Shown here one piece after another: positions 1-7,203 of a stretch of DNA of 59,118 bases (the first letter of the stretch is position 1; each line of letters begins with the position of its first letter). Position numbers and translations under genes: made by a program. The notes beneath the pieces were generated by a model, which ran no database searches, was not told the origin of the DNA, and saw nothing but the letters and a program-made list of their open reading frames with translations. The DNA comes from JBEIHX01 sp040381075 (GTDB lineage: Bacteria > Pseudomonadota > Alphaproteobacteria > Caulobacterales > Aquidulcibacteraceae), in the NCBI GenBank assembly GCA_040381075.1, contig JBEIHX010000023.1, positions 1 to 59,118 on the forward strand, read 5' to 3'.

Positions 1-140
1 AGGGCGAGTGACACACCCAAACACGGCCAACATGCGTGGCCCCCCGGGCGGCATCATCCCGTTACAGGGGGGCGGCATCATCTCGGAATACCCGGGCGGC
101 ATTATCCCGTTATAGACGGGCGGCTTCGTCGGAATCGGCA
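1..140. mobile_element. Terminal end of an IS21-like insertion sequence (rest lies left of the window)
   Basis: Four direct repeats beginning GGGCGGC start at 46, 70, 94 and 118, exactly 24 bp apart. The last unit runs to a terminal CA at 139-140. Multiple subterminal repeats of this size and a TG...CA terminus are typical of IS21-family ends. Coding sequence of alanine dehydrogenase resumes a few bases later, so 140/141 is read as the insertion junction. No transposase reading frame is visible; a TGA at 9-11 could close an istB frame, but that is a guess. Confidence 0.6.
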
Positions 141-142
141 AA

Positions 143-805
143 AAGGTTCATGGCGGGCGAGGAGTTTTGCTCGGAGGCGTCCCGGGTGTGCCTCCGGCCA
201 GGGTGACAATCATCGGCGGCGGCGTCGTCGGATTGAACGCAGCTCAGATGGCGGTAGGGCTGGGCGCTGACGTGACGATCTTTGACAGGAACGTTGATGT
301 TCTCGAGCGGCTCAATCTGCACTTTGGCAGTCTGGCCAAGACGTGTTTCGCCAGCGCAACGGCAATCGCGCAAGCTTTGGACTCATCGGATCTTGTGATC
401 GGTGCGGTTCTGATCCCTGGCGCTGCCGCGCCGAAGCTGGTGTCGCGTTCCGACCTGCGTTCGATGAAAGCCGGTTCGGTTCTTGTGGACGTGGCGATTG
501 ACCAGGGCGGTTGCTTCGAAACCAGTCGACCGACAACGCATGACGCGCCAACATTTGTGGAGGAGGGGATCGTGCACTATTGCGTGGCAAACATGCCGGG
601 AGCGGTAGCGAGGACTTCTGCTTACGCCCTCAATAACGTCACGCTTCCGTTTGTTGCCCGGCTTGCGAATCTCGGATGGAAGGCAGCCTTGAAGGCGGAC
701 CACCATCTGGCCAATGGTCTCAACGTATGCCGCGGGCACATTACGAACGGAGCCGTCGCCACAGCTCTGGGCGCTTCCTTTGTCGAACCGGCAAACCAAC
801 TCTAG
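143..805 (+). pseudogene. ald: Alanine dehydrogenase, 3' part only (truncated by IS)
   Basis: The frame can be read from 143 and encodes the NAD-binding and C-terminal part of L-alanine dehydrogenase, which interconverts alanine and pyruvate. It shows the family's GGRGVLLGGVPGV segment, the Rossmann motif GGGVVGLNAA, and the late segments DVAIDQGGCFETSRPTTH and NMPGAVARTSAYALNN. Full-length enzymes have about 370 residues; only about 220 remain, and the N-terminal catalytic half is replaced by the IS end at 140. The first in-frame start codon is an internal TTG at 167, which is not a credible native start. It is therefore called a remnant without function. Confidence 0.85.
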
Positions 806-857
806 TTTGGACGCGGTCGCATAGTTCGCACACGGTTGGGTAAACTGAGACTGGCCC

Positions 858-917
858 TTAACAGCCGGTCGCCCGCGCCTGATCCTCGCGGTTGCAGGAG
901 AGGAAGATGTCGGTCAT
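858..917 (-). pseudogene. TIR-domain gene start, remnant A (19 codons)
   Basis: The ATG at 917 overlaps the vapC stop as ATGA, so this frame was translationally coupled to vapBC. It reads MTDIFLSCNREDQARA before a stop at 858. xDIFLSYxREDxA is the canonical first strand and BB-loop approach of bacterial TIR domains. Only the first strand survives, and no downstream TIR sequence is recognisable in any frame. A second diverged copy of the same segment lies on the other side of vapBC (1612-1683). Confidence 0.5.
878..916. repeat. 39-bp imperfect direct repeat, copy A (flanks vapBC)
   Basis: It matches 1644-1682 at 36 of 39 positions in the same orientation. Both copies encode the N-terminal segment of a TIR domain on the minus strand, so the repeat is gene-derived. 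Confidence 0.8.
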
Positions 918-1300
918 CGAGCCTGGATGACATCAAGGCCAGGAATTGCCAGCGCGCTCCATTGCCGGTCAGTCGTGATCGCCGGCAAGCCCGCCGCGAT
1001 CGCCAGCGCCATGCAGGTGCGGTCGCCCAAGCCGCGGCCTTGGGCCTTCGTCGCCTGATAAAGCGCCGCCGCCGCATAGGCGTCTTCGACGGTGTGGGCG
1101 CGCGGTTCCAGATGCAGCGCCTCGATCATGGCTCGGGCCAGCTCCAGCGTGAAGCCACGCACCAGAAGCGCTTTGACCACTTCCTGCAAAGTCACGGTCG
1201 ATATCAGCGCATCGCCAACATAAGACGCGATCAATTCAGCGCCCGGCTCATTGCGCAGGAGCGCAATCACGGCCGAAGCATCCAGAACAGCGCGCGCCAC
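914..1300 (-). CDS. vapC: VapC-like PIN-domain toxin ribonuclease
   Basis: A 128-residue PIN domain of the usual VapC length. The acidic residues of the Mg-dependent active site are visible: Asp7 in LDASA, the Glu in TLQEVVKAL, the Asp in GLGDRTCMALA and the Asp in TTDRQW. VapC toxins cleave tRNA or rRNA and are held inactive by VapB. The gene lies 2 bp downstream of the antitoxin gene in the same direction, the standard vapBC order. Its stop codon overlaps the ATG of a TIR-gene remnant. The domain looks intact, so the toxin is probably functional; its RNA target cannot be told from sequence. Confidence 0.9.
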   Translation of the reverse strand: MARAVLDASAVIALLRNEPGAELIASYVGDALISTVTLQEVVKALLVRGFTLELARAMIEALHLEPRAHTVEDAYAAAALYQATKAQGRGLGDRTCMALAIAAGLPAITTDRQWSALAIPGLDVIQAR

Positions 1301-1302
1301 GC

Positions 1303-1557
1303 TTAGCCCGGCTCGCGCGCAGCTTCGGCCTTTCGAGCCTCAAGGAAGTCTTTGCTCGATTGGTCGTCTTTGACATGCGCCTGATAAAGCGCCTGCGCCT
1401 TCCTGATGCTCGCGGCCATAGAGGTGAGCTTCACCTCATCGCCCTCAACGGAAACCGCGATCACGCCGGCGCCCGAAAGACCCAACGCCGCCCGCGCGGC
1501 CTTGGGCAGAACCATGCGGCCGTTCGGCATGATGCGAACTTCGATCTGCTCCGCCAT
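1303..1557 (-). CDS. vapB: VapB-like AbrB/MazE-fold antitoxin
   Basis: 84 residues. The N-terminal half (IEVRIMPNGRMVLPKAARAALGL) is a SpoVT/AbrB swapped-hairpin DNA-binding domain. The charged C-terminal half is the likely toxin-binding tail. It precedes vapC by 2 bp. Antitoxins of this type neutralise VapC and repress their own promoter as a complex; a strong promoter with a TGTG-N7-CACA inverted repeat lies just upstream (1587-1615), which fits autoregulation. Confidence 0.88.
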   Translation of the reverse strand: MAEQIEVRIMPNGRMVLPKAARAALGLSGAGVIAVSVEGDEVKLTSMAASIRKAQALYQAHVKDDQSSKDFLEARKAEAAREPG

Positions 1558-1586
1558 AGCGCGCGCCCTCTCAATGACACGGTGTG

Positions 1587-1615
1587 TGTTTATGCCACAA
1601 AAGCAAAAATGTCAA
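1587..1615 (-). promoter_or_regulatory. vapBC promoter
   Basis: On the minus strand TTGACA (1610-1615) is separated by exactly 17 bp from TAAACA (1587-1592), a good sigma-70-type arrangement 30 bp before the vapB ATG. The inverted repeat TGTG-N7-CACA covers the -10 and is a plausible VapBC operator. The -35 also overlaps the stop of the upstream TIR remnant. Confidence 0.6.
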
Positions 1616-1683
1616 TTTTTTACAGGCGCCACACTCCCGGCGACCTGATCCTCGCGGTTGAAGGAAAGGAAGATCTCGGTCAC
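1612..1683 (-). pseudogene. TIR-domain gene start, remnant B (23 codons)
   Basis: A GTG at 1683 opens a frame reading VTEIFLSFNREDQVAG and closing at 1612. It is the same TIR first-strand motif as remnant A, with different codons and residues (EIFLSF against DIFLSC), so it is not a recent duplication. The rest of the domain is missing. It sits immediately upstream of the vapB promoter. Confidence 0.45.
1644..1682. repeat. 39-bp imperfect direct repeat, copy B (flanks vapBC)
   Basis: Partner of 878-916, with three mismatches. Together the copies bracket vapBC and could have arisen by, or mediated, recombination between two TIR genes. Confidence 0.8.
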
Positions 1684-2017
1684 GCGCGCCCCAGGATTGA
1701 TCAAGTGACTGTTCGCGTGCGGAAACGGCGGGGTCGAGGTCGCGGGCGTTCGCCAATAGGCGCCTATGGCTGGAACCGGCGATGAATTGCCTGATACGCA
1801 AATCTGGATTCCGTCTGGTTTCCGCCAGATTGCTGCCGCTGAGCGGACGGCGATCGAATGTAGATCGGTCTGACAAGGCTCTTCGAAGCTGGCGTTGAAG
1901 TCCGCAGACTTCACTGGGATAACCGGCAGCCTTGCCCTTGCGCTCAAGGGCGGAGCAAGTTTCAGAATGGGTGATCGGCAAACATTAGAAGACGCAGAAG
2001 TTTGCTTTCGAGGCCTG
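1684..2017. other. Gene-poor stretch, no recognisable gene
   Basis: Several frames are open here on both strands, but none resembles a known family or has a convincing start. It is probably the decayed right end of an integrated element whose attachment site is at 2084. Confidence 0.5.
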
Positions 2018-2037
2018 TGCTTCCACCGTGCTTCCAC
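2018..2037. promoter_or_regulatory. Pair of phased 9-bp direct repeats (putative integrase arm sites, element 1)
   Basis: TGCTTCCAC occurs at 2018-2026 and 2029-2037, a spacing of 11 bp or one helical turn. The pair ends 46 nt before the tRNA 3'-end repeat at 2084. The same layout recurs with another sequence at 9666-9684. This suggests arm-type sites at the right end of an element lying to the left. Confidence 0.5.
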
Positions 2038-2083
2038 GTACTTTTTGGAAAAACGAGCGCTTCTCGTAAGTCCCTGATTTTAA

Positions 2084-2128
2084 TGGCGCACCCAAGAGGA
2101 TTCGAACCTCTGACCTTTGCCTTCGGAG
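2084..2128 (-). repeat. Attachment-site repeat: 3' half of tRNA-Arg(CCG), copy 1
   Basis: On the minus strand this reads from the anticodon loop (CTCCGAA, anticodon CCG) through the 3' anticodon stem, a five-base variable loop and a perfect T-arm (AGAGG...CCTCT) to the CCA end. The 5' half is absent: flanking bases do not pair with the GGCAA stem. It matches 9731-9775 at 43 of 45 positions and an integrase gene lies 157 bp inside. It is therefore an att site, not a functional tRNA gene. Confidence 0.8.
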
Positions 2129-2246
2129 TTGGACGAGAGGTGTATTCGCAACATGTCATGGGACGTCGCGGCTTGCAAAAACCCTTGTAAATCAACAAAT
2201 TTGTTGCCGTAGTCGGTCAGGCGTGGTCTCATCATTTCGCTCGCGG

Positions 2247-2265
2247 TGCCCACCTGGTGCCCACC
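2247..2265. promoter_or_regulatory. Pair of phased TGCCCACC repeats (putative arm sites, element 2, left end)
   Basis: TGCCCACC at 2247-2254 and 2258-2265, 11 bp apart, lies between the att repeat and the integrase gene. The identical octamer pair with identical spacing is found at 9666-9684 beside the second att repeat. This is what an integrase that binds both ends of its element would need. Confidence 0.55.
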
Positions 2266-2284
2266 AAAAACGAGTGAAAAACCG

Positions 2285-3658
2285 ATGCCTAACAAGCGGC
2301 TAAGCACCACGCATCTTACCAAGCCTACCGTCGACGCGGCAATGCCACGCGAAAAACGCTTTGAAATATGGGATTCTGAGCTGAGCGGCTTTGGACTGCG
2401 TGTCGAAACATCAGGACGAAAACTCTTCATCGTGCGCTACCGGGCGGATGGCGGCGGCCGCAATGCGCCGAAGCGATTGATGACAATCGGCTCTTACGGC
2501 GTGCTCACGCCCAAGGAAGCGCGCGACGAAGCTACCTGGATACTAGGCGCCGTAGCGACCGGAGCCGATCCTGCTGGCGACCTTCGCCGCAAACGCCAGG
2601 ACCTCACCGTGCTTGAACTCTGCGACCTCTATCTAAGGGAGGGCTGCGTTGCCAAAAAGCCATCGACCAAGGCGATTGAGGCAGGCCGCATCGAGCGACA
2701 TATCAAGCCGCTGCTCGGGTCAAAGCGCCTTTCGTCGGTCCGGCAGAGCGACGTGCTATGGTTCATGCGTCAGATCGCGGAAGGAAAAACCAAGGCGGAC
2801 ATCAAAACGCGACCGCGCGGGCGGGCGATTGTCCGCGGAGGTCAGGGCACAGCGTCCAGGACAGTGGTCCAGCTGAGCGCGATGTTCAGCTACGCCATCC
2901 GCGAAGGGGTTATGGAAGCGAACCCAGCACGCGGCATGAAGCGGTGGAAAGACGGAAAGCGTGAGCGTTTTCTCAGTGAGGACGAACTGAGGCGGCTCGG
3001 CAAAGCGATCGACGAAACCGAGAAAGCGGGCGGCAATCCCAAGGCAACGGCCATCATCCGCCTCTTGGCTCTGACCGGTGCGCGCAAGAGTGAAATCCTC
3101 AAGCTGAAATGGACTGAAGTGGATTTCGACCAGGGGTTCCTGCGTCTTCGCGATTCAAAGACCGGCCCCAAGGCTATCCCTATAGGGAAATCTGCGTTGG
3201 CAATTCTATCTGACCAACCTCATCTCGCCGGCTCGGATTATGTGTTTCCGGCCGATAAGCTCGGGCGCCAGGGCGCCGAGCGCAGCTATTTCCAGGGCAT
3301 GGACTGGTTCTGGCAGGAAATCCGTAAGAAGGCGGAACTTGATGGCGTGCGACTTCACGATCTTCGACACACAGCAGCGAGCATCGCTGTCGCCGACGGC
3401 GCTTCATTGCCCATTATTGGCCGCATCCTTGGTCATGCAGACACCAAGACGACCCAGCGATATGCGCATCTCTCCGACGCGCCGGTGCGCGCGGCGGTCG
3501 AGAAGCTCGCCGAACGCGTAGACAACGCGCTCGCAGGCATCGACAGAACGCCGTCCAACGCGTCTGAAACGTCGACCTCTCAATTGCCGCCGATGACGCG
3601 TCCTCGACCGCACGGCCATGACGGGTGGCGCCCAGCGCCGCGCCGCGTGCGCCGCTGA
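2285..3658 (+). CDS. Tyrosine integrase with DUF4102 N-terminus
   Basis: 457 residues. The N-terminal DUF4102 arm-binding region is followed by a core-binding domain (about 105-215) and the catalytic domain (about 228-400). The catalytic set is complete: Arg267 (TGARKSE), Lys292, His358/Arg361 (HDLRH), His384 (LGHAD) and nucleophile Tyr393 (QRYAHL). The frame is open upstream to a GTG at 2246, but that start lies in the putative arm repeats; ATG 2285 gives the usual start (MPNKRLSTT). The gene sits just inside the left tRNA-derived att repeat, the normal place for an integrase of a tRNA-targeting island. It should catalyse integration and excision of the 2084-9775 element. Confidence 0.92.
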   Translation: MPNKRLSTTHLTKPTVDAAMPREKRFEIWDSELSGFGLRVETSGRKLFIVRYRADGGGRNAPKRLMTIGSYGVLTPKEARDEATWILGAVATGADPAGDLRRKRQDLTVLELCDLYLREGCVAKKPSTKAIEAGRIERHIKPLLGSKRLSSVRQSDVLWFMRQIAEGKTKADIKTRPRGRAIVRGGQGTASRTVVQLSAMFSYAIREGVMEANPARGMKRWKDGKRERFLSEDELRRLGKAIDETEKAGGNPKATAIIRLLALTGARKSEILKLKWTEVDFDQGFLRLRDSKTGPKAIPIGKSALAILSDQPHLAGSDYVFPADKLGRQGAERSYFQGMDWFWQEIRKKAELDGVRLHDLRHTAASIAVADGASLPIIGRILGHADTKTTQRYAHLSDAPVRAAVEKLAERVDNALAGIDRTPSNASETSTSQLPPMTRPRPHGHDGWRPAPRRVRR

Positions 3659-3904
3659 TAATTGACAAATTGTCCCTTGCACGATGCGCCGCAGGCCGTC
3701 GTGCCTTCCGATAGAGTCCCTCGCCGCGACACCTTCAATCGGACACCGCGCGCAGGCGGGGTCAAGGATCGCGCGCCAGCGCGGCCCGAAGGGCTTGTCC
3801 TTGACGCTGCCGAGCGCGGTGTCAGGCTCCGATCGTCGCCACGCGCGCGGTTCCTCGCCCAAAGATCAACTCGCCCCTTCCCTTTCGGGCTGCAACCACG
3901 CGGC

Positions 3905-4306
3905 TCACGCGGCGGATCGGATCGACTTAAGAAACTCCACCTCCTCGGGATGGCGGTCGAGCAGCTCGATCAAGGCGACGGCTGCATCGCTCGGTGGCAT
4001 GGCGCCGCTCTCATATTTCTGGAACGCGCGCCGACCGCCGCCGATCAGTCGGCCGGCTTCTTCCTGCGTCAACTTGAGCCGCTTACGGACCTTGCGCACA
4101 TGAGTGGCGTAGGCGGCTTTCAATTCTTGAAACACGCGGTCGGATTCGGCCAGGTCAGCACCGGAATGGATGGAGTCGCTGTGGTCATCGGGATACCAGC
4201 CCGGCACATTGACCACCTTCGTCATCGAGCCGAACTTCACTCTCTGCGGGCGCACGCCGCGCCGCAGGGCCTTGCCGGTCTCAGGATGAATACGCGTCTT
4301 AGTCAT
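3905..4306 (-). CDS. MqsA/HigA-type HTH antitoxin
   Basis: 133 residues. The C-terminal half (about 60-133) is an XRE-like helix-turn-helix (LKLTQEEAGRLIGGGRRAFQKYESG), with the MqsA hallmark RAFQKYE. The N-terminal half has the PGWYP element seen in MqsA-type antitoxins but lacks the two CxxC zinc pairs of E. coli MqsA. It follows the toxin gene with an 8-bp overlap, so order and coupling match mqsRA (toxin first). It should bind the toxin and repress the operon; an MqsA-like palindrome is present at 4632-4644. Confidence 0.82.
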   Translation of the reverse strand: MTKTRIHPETGKALRRGVRPQRVKFGSMTKVVNVPGWYPDDHSDSIHSGADLAESDRVFQELKAAYATHVRKVRKRLKLTQEEAGRLIGGGRRAFQKYESGAMPPSDAAVALIELLDRHPEEVEFLKSIRSAA

Positions 4307-4622
4307 TGCCGACCTCTTTGAATGACGTGAGCGCGACGTCGATCAACGTCTCGCCCGCGAACTTCAGATACAGCCGCCTGCCGTCCCACAGCATGTTGTA
4401 GGTGTCGTGCCATACCTTTGAGTTGGGCGGACTGTGCGCCGTCTCCGACTTGATAAAGTCGCCACGCTCCAAATCCCGCACCGCCTCAACAACGTCTTCC
4501 AGCGAATAACCCAAAGCGCGCGCACCCTCGACAGCGGCGCGCGTGATCTCCAGGGTCTCGACCCGAGCGAATTTTGCTTGAACCGCTGCCAGATCGTGAT
4601 GCGGCCTTCGCTTTATCGCCAT
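4299..4622 (-). CDS. MqsR-like mRNA interferase toxin
   Basis: About 107 residues, close to E. coli MqsR (98). Aligned by eye it keeps the SxSDFxKSxT-like segment (DFIKSETAH), the xVWxDxY segment (VWHDTYN), LYLK and the terminal SFKE, placing candidate catalytic Lys, Tyr and Lys residues. The position of E. coli Gln68 appears to be His. ATG 4622 is preferred; the frame extends four codons further but that would run into the operator. The first gene of a toxin-antitoxin operon with the HTH gene downstream. Toxins of this family cut mRNA, at GCU in E. coli; specificity here is unknown. Confidence 0.82.
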   Translation of the reverse strand: MAIKRRPHHDLAAVQAKFARVETLEITRAAVEGARALGYSLEDVVEAVRDLERGDFIKSETAHSPPNSKVWHDTYNMLWDGRRLYLKFAGETLIDVALTSFKEVGND

Positions 4623-4631
4623 GGCTAGATA

Positions 4632-4644
4632 CACCTTGAAGGTT
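4632..4644 (-). promoter_or_regulatory. MqsA-like operator palindrome
   Basis: The minus strand reads AACCT-TCA-AGGTG, ten bases before the toxin ATG. E. coli MqsA binds AACCT-N3/4-AGGTT. An overlapping second inverted repeat (CTTGAA...TTCAAG, 4636-4655) widens the dyad. Position and sequence both fit autoregulation. Confidence 0.55.
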
Positions 4645-4765
4645 TATTTTTCAAGTAGGCCCCAGACTGGATCTGCCTGGCTTCGCCCAGCCCGTAGAGA
4701 GCCGAACCGGCCCGAAACCGACCTGCGTTGTCGTTCGCCCGAAAACAATGTGCGCTGGACTTTGC

Positions 4766-4978
4766 TTACCGCGATTCCCGCCCGTACTCGCTGGTGGAGC
4801 CGTGTGTACGCTTAGCGCCCCAGGCGTCGAGCTCACGCTCGGTATAGCGTACAAGACGTGGCCCGTATTTCTTGAACGGAGGTCCCTCCCCAGTGACGCG
4901 CCAGCGGTTCAGCGTGTGCTTCGATATCTTCAAGCGCAGCGCGGCTTCTTCGACGGTCAGCAAAATCTCGGCGGACAT
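4766..4978 (-). CDS. Small HTH_17/AlpA-type DNA-binding protein (excisionase-like)
   Basis: 70 residues. A winged-helix MerR-like motif (LLTVEEAALRLKISKHTLNRWRVTG) is followed by a basic wing (PRLVRYTERELDAW), the pattern of phage and island excisionases and AlpA regulators. ATG 4978 is chosen because GAGGAGAGA lies just upstream; a longer frame to 5023 has no such site. Within an integrase-bearing element it is a candidate recombination directionality factor, but it could equally be a local regulator. Confidence 0.7.
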   Translation of the reverse strand: MSAEILLTVEEAALRLKISKHTLNRWRVTGEGPPFKKYGPRLVRYTERELDAWGAKRTHGSTSEYGRESR

Positions 4979-5259
4979 GTGTCTCTCCTCATCACGCGCG
5001 ACACCGCAAATAGCGATGCGCATGTGTTAAGGAAACGCCGCCAAACCGCGCTGACCAACGCTTTCAGCCCCTGCTTGAAAACTCAAATCAGCGCGACAAG
5101 CCGGGTCCGTTTCCGCGCGTTTCCCAATGTAGATCATGCTGTCTCAAGACGGCCCGCGTTCGCCGCCCTTGGCCCTTATTGTCCCGCATTGGCCCAGCGC
5201 CACAATTCGCGCATGAGATGAAAACCAGAATCCACGAGCCGGCGGAAATCGAGCCGTCC

Positions 5260-5613
5260 TCAGCGCCTGGCGCTGTTGTCGTCGAGATATTTCTCAAGAT
5301 CGGCGGGGCGGTACGCCACCAAGCGCGCGCCGCGCAGTGTCCATTTCGGACCGATGTTCTTGGCGCGCCAGTTCTTCAAAGTGCTGACCGAGACGCCCAG
5401 ATATTGCGCGGCTTCGCCCGGGCTCAACACCACCGGTCGCTCGGGCGCTCCAGTCCGCACCGCCTTTGCCTTTGCCGCACGCTTGCGCTGCATGCGGGCG
5501 GGCGCGGCCTCCAGAGTATCGAACAAACCCATCTGACGCGGATCGATTGGGGACTTGGCCGCGCGTTTCGCGCTTCGCTTCCCAGGCGATTTGGTTCGTG
5601 CTGGTTTGGCCAT
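5260..5613 (-). CDS. HTH_17-domain protein with basic N-terminal tail
   Basis: 117 residues. The first 55 are rich in Lys, Arg and Ala with no predicted fold. The C-terminal part (about 60-112) is a helix-turn-helix (LSPGEAAQYLGVSVSTLKNWRAKNIGPKW) with a wing ending in RPADLEKYLDD. Such proteins are common in integrative elements and conjugative islands as regulators or excisionase-like factors. It is the second gene of this kind here, 282 bp upstream of the first on the same strand. Function not assignable beyond DNA binding. Confidence 0.7.
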   Translation of the reverse strand: MAKPARTKSPGKRSAKRAAKSPIDPRQMGLFDTLEAAPARMQRKRAAKAKAVRTGAPERPVVLSPGEAAQYLGVSVSTLKNWRAKNIGPKWTLRGARLVAYRPADLEKYLDDNSARR

Positions 5614-5669
5614 GGACGCTCGCCTTTCGCGTTGAAGCGAGCCCAGTCCAGCAAGCTCGAAGCCAGCGT

Positions 5670-6313
5670 TCAGCGGCCCAGCCCCAGGCCGATCGTGCGC
5701 GTCAACTCCAGCTCCTTGCCGACGACAAGGTCGAGGGTTCGCGCGGTACCGCGCTCGATCAGCTTAAGGCCGACATCATCGCCAATGCTGAGTTCCAGCT
5801 TTGGCTTGACTATCACGGCGGCGATCTCGTGGCCGCGTCCCAACAACGCTGTACGACCAGCAAACAATTCCTTCACCTCGCGCGCCTGCCACACCTGCTC
5901 GGCGGCGAGCGGGGGATCGAAGCTGAGATCGCGATAGGCGAGCCCGTGTTCGCGGGCATGGTCGAGGCCGGCGCGATCCAACTCGCCCGCGCGCAATGCC
6001 TCACGCGCGCCGTCGCGGAAATAGAATTTGCCGCTTTCGCTGCGCAAGCCCCAGCCTTCGCGCTCCAGATGCTGCGCGCGCTCGCCAAGCGCTGCTTCAA
6101 CACGCTCAAGCTGGGGCAGTTCCCGCTTTTGCCCTCTGGCGATGCGGTCGAGTTCGCGGTCGAGCGGGGTGTCGGCGCGCGCCCGCACCTGCGCCTCCAG
6201 CGATCGCGCAGAAATCACCTCGATCTCCGCGCCGCGCCCCGCGGGTTTCAGCGCCACCAGCGAGCCCTGCTCCAGGCGCTCGATCTCGCGCATGCCGGTG
6301 TTCAGGAGCACAC
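5670..6313 (-). pseudogene. C-terminal fragment of a DUF3363-type (RlxS-like) relaxase
   Basis: From about 6313 down to 5670 the frame reads like the C-terminus of alphaproteobacterial relaxases with DUF3363. It has SLEAQVRARADTPLDREL, then an HLEREGWGLRSESGKFYF segment, an AGLDHAREHGLAYR-like helix, and a terminal run ending GLGLGR. The HUH or VirD2-like nuclease domain and everything N-terminal to about 215 residues are missing. The left boundary is an abrupt join to a truncated DUF2207 gene in another frame, so this is a recombination scar. It indicates that a mobilisable element once lay here. The family call is by motif memory and moderately sure. Confidence 0.55.
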
Positions 6314-6634
6314 GACACCGATGCGGATGCGATAGGCATTGCCTTCCGTCTCGGTCTCGTATTCCTCTTCGCCTCCATCGCGAGTGACGCTGAGGATGCG
6401 ATAACCAAATTCGTAACGCTCGCCTTGGCCTTCGAAGTAACGCGGCAAGTCGCGGAAAATGCCGCGCTGGATCTGGTTTCCTTCGGCGGTGACGTTGAGC
6501 GTTTCGGTGATGGTAACATCGCCGCTGGTTTCGAGCTCGACGAGCACATCGAAGCGATTGATCTGTTCGGCGGCGAAGGCAGGACCGGCCAGGACGACCG
6601 CAATCAGCGCCAGGAAGAATGCGCGCAAGCTCAT
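6302..6634 (-). pseudogene. DUF2207 membrane protein, N-terminal fragment
   Basis: 110 codons: a signal peptide (MSLRAFFLALIAVVLAGPAFA), then the N-terminal DUF2207 domain (INRFDVLVELETSGDVTITE, QIQRGIFRDLPRYF, EGNAYRIRIG). Normal members continue for several hundred residues with transmembrane helices. Here homology stops at the last glycine of YRIRIG, followed by four foreign codons and a stop. Its ATG overlaps the lemA stop (ATGA), the usual lemA-DUF2207 pairing. The gene was cut when it joined the relaxase fragment. Confidence 0.75.
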
Positions 6635-7203
6635 TGCCCGATGCCCGTCGTGACCCGGGGGACAGCGCGGTGGGCATCGTTGGCTATCTCGAAGTAGCTC
6701 CGCTTGCCGACGCCGAAGAGGCCGGCGACGACATTGGCTGGGAACGTCTCGACCAAAGTGTTCAGCTCGCGCACAGCGCCATTGTAGAAGCGTCGCGCCA
6801 TTTCAACTTTGTCCTCAGTGTCGGCGAGTTGCTTTTGCAGGTCGAGGAAATTCCCGCTGGCCTTGATGTCAGGATAGCCTTCGGCCAACGCCATAAGCCG
6901 CCCGATCGGCCGTGAGAATTCGCTTTCGGCGACGCCGCGTTTGGTGGGGTCGTCGCCAGCGGCGAGCGCTGCGCTTCGCTTCTCTGCAATGTCGGCGAAG
7001 AGTTGGCGTTCGTGGGCGGCATAACCCTGCACGGTGGAAACGAGCTGCGGGATGAGGTCGGCGCGGCGCTTCAACTGGACGTCGATGTCGGACCAACCAT
7101 TGTGCGCCATCTGCCGCTTCGCGATCAGCGCGTTGAAGACGACGATGGTGCTGACGAGGATCATGAGCGCGAGCGCGATCGCAAGAATGGTCATAGTGTC
7201 CAT
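6631..7203 (-). CDS. lemA: LemA family membrane protein
   Basis: 190 residues. One N-terminal transmembrane helix (about 5-25) precedes the LemA helical domain, with the signatures AHNGWSDIDVQLKRRADLIPQLV, ETFPANVVAGLF and YFEIAND. A good ribosome site (GGAGG) precedes ATG 7203. LemA proteins are exposed outside the cytoplasmic membrane and of uncertain function; they usually partner a DUF2207 protein. Here the partner gene overlaps directly downstream but is truncated, so LemA may be orphaned. Confidence 0.9.
   Translation of the reverse strand: MDTMTILAIALALMILVSTIVVFNALIAKRQMAHNGWSDIDVQLKRRADLIPQLVSTVQGYAAHERQLFADIAEKRSAALAAGDDPTKRGVAESEFSRPIGRLMALAEGYPDIKASGNFLDLQKQLADTEDKVEMARRFYNGAVRELNTLVETFPANVVAGLFGVGKRSYFEIANDAHRAVPRVTTGIGQ

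Noticed and set aside
1571..1981. 136-codon minus-strand frame across the vapB promoter
   Set aside because: No homology. It overlaps the better explained TIR remnant and promoter, and its composition is typical of spurious frames.
2084..2128. Functional tRNA gene
   Set aside because: Only the anticodon-loop-to-CCA half is present; neither flank supplies a D-arm or 5' acceptor strand.
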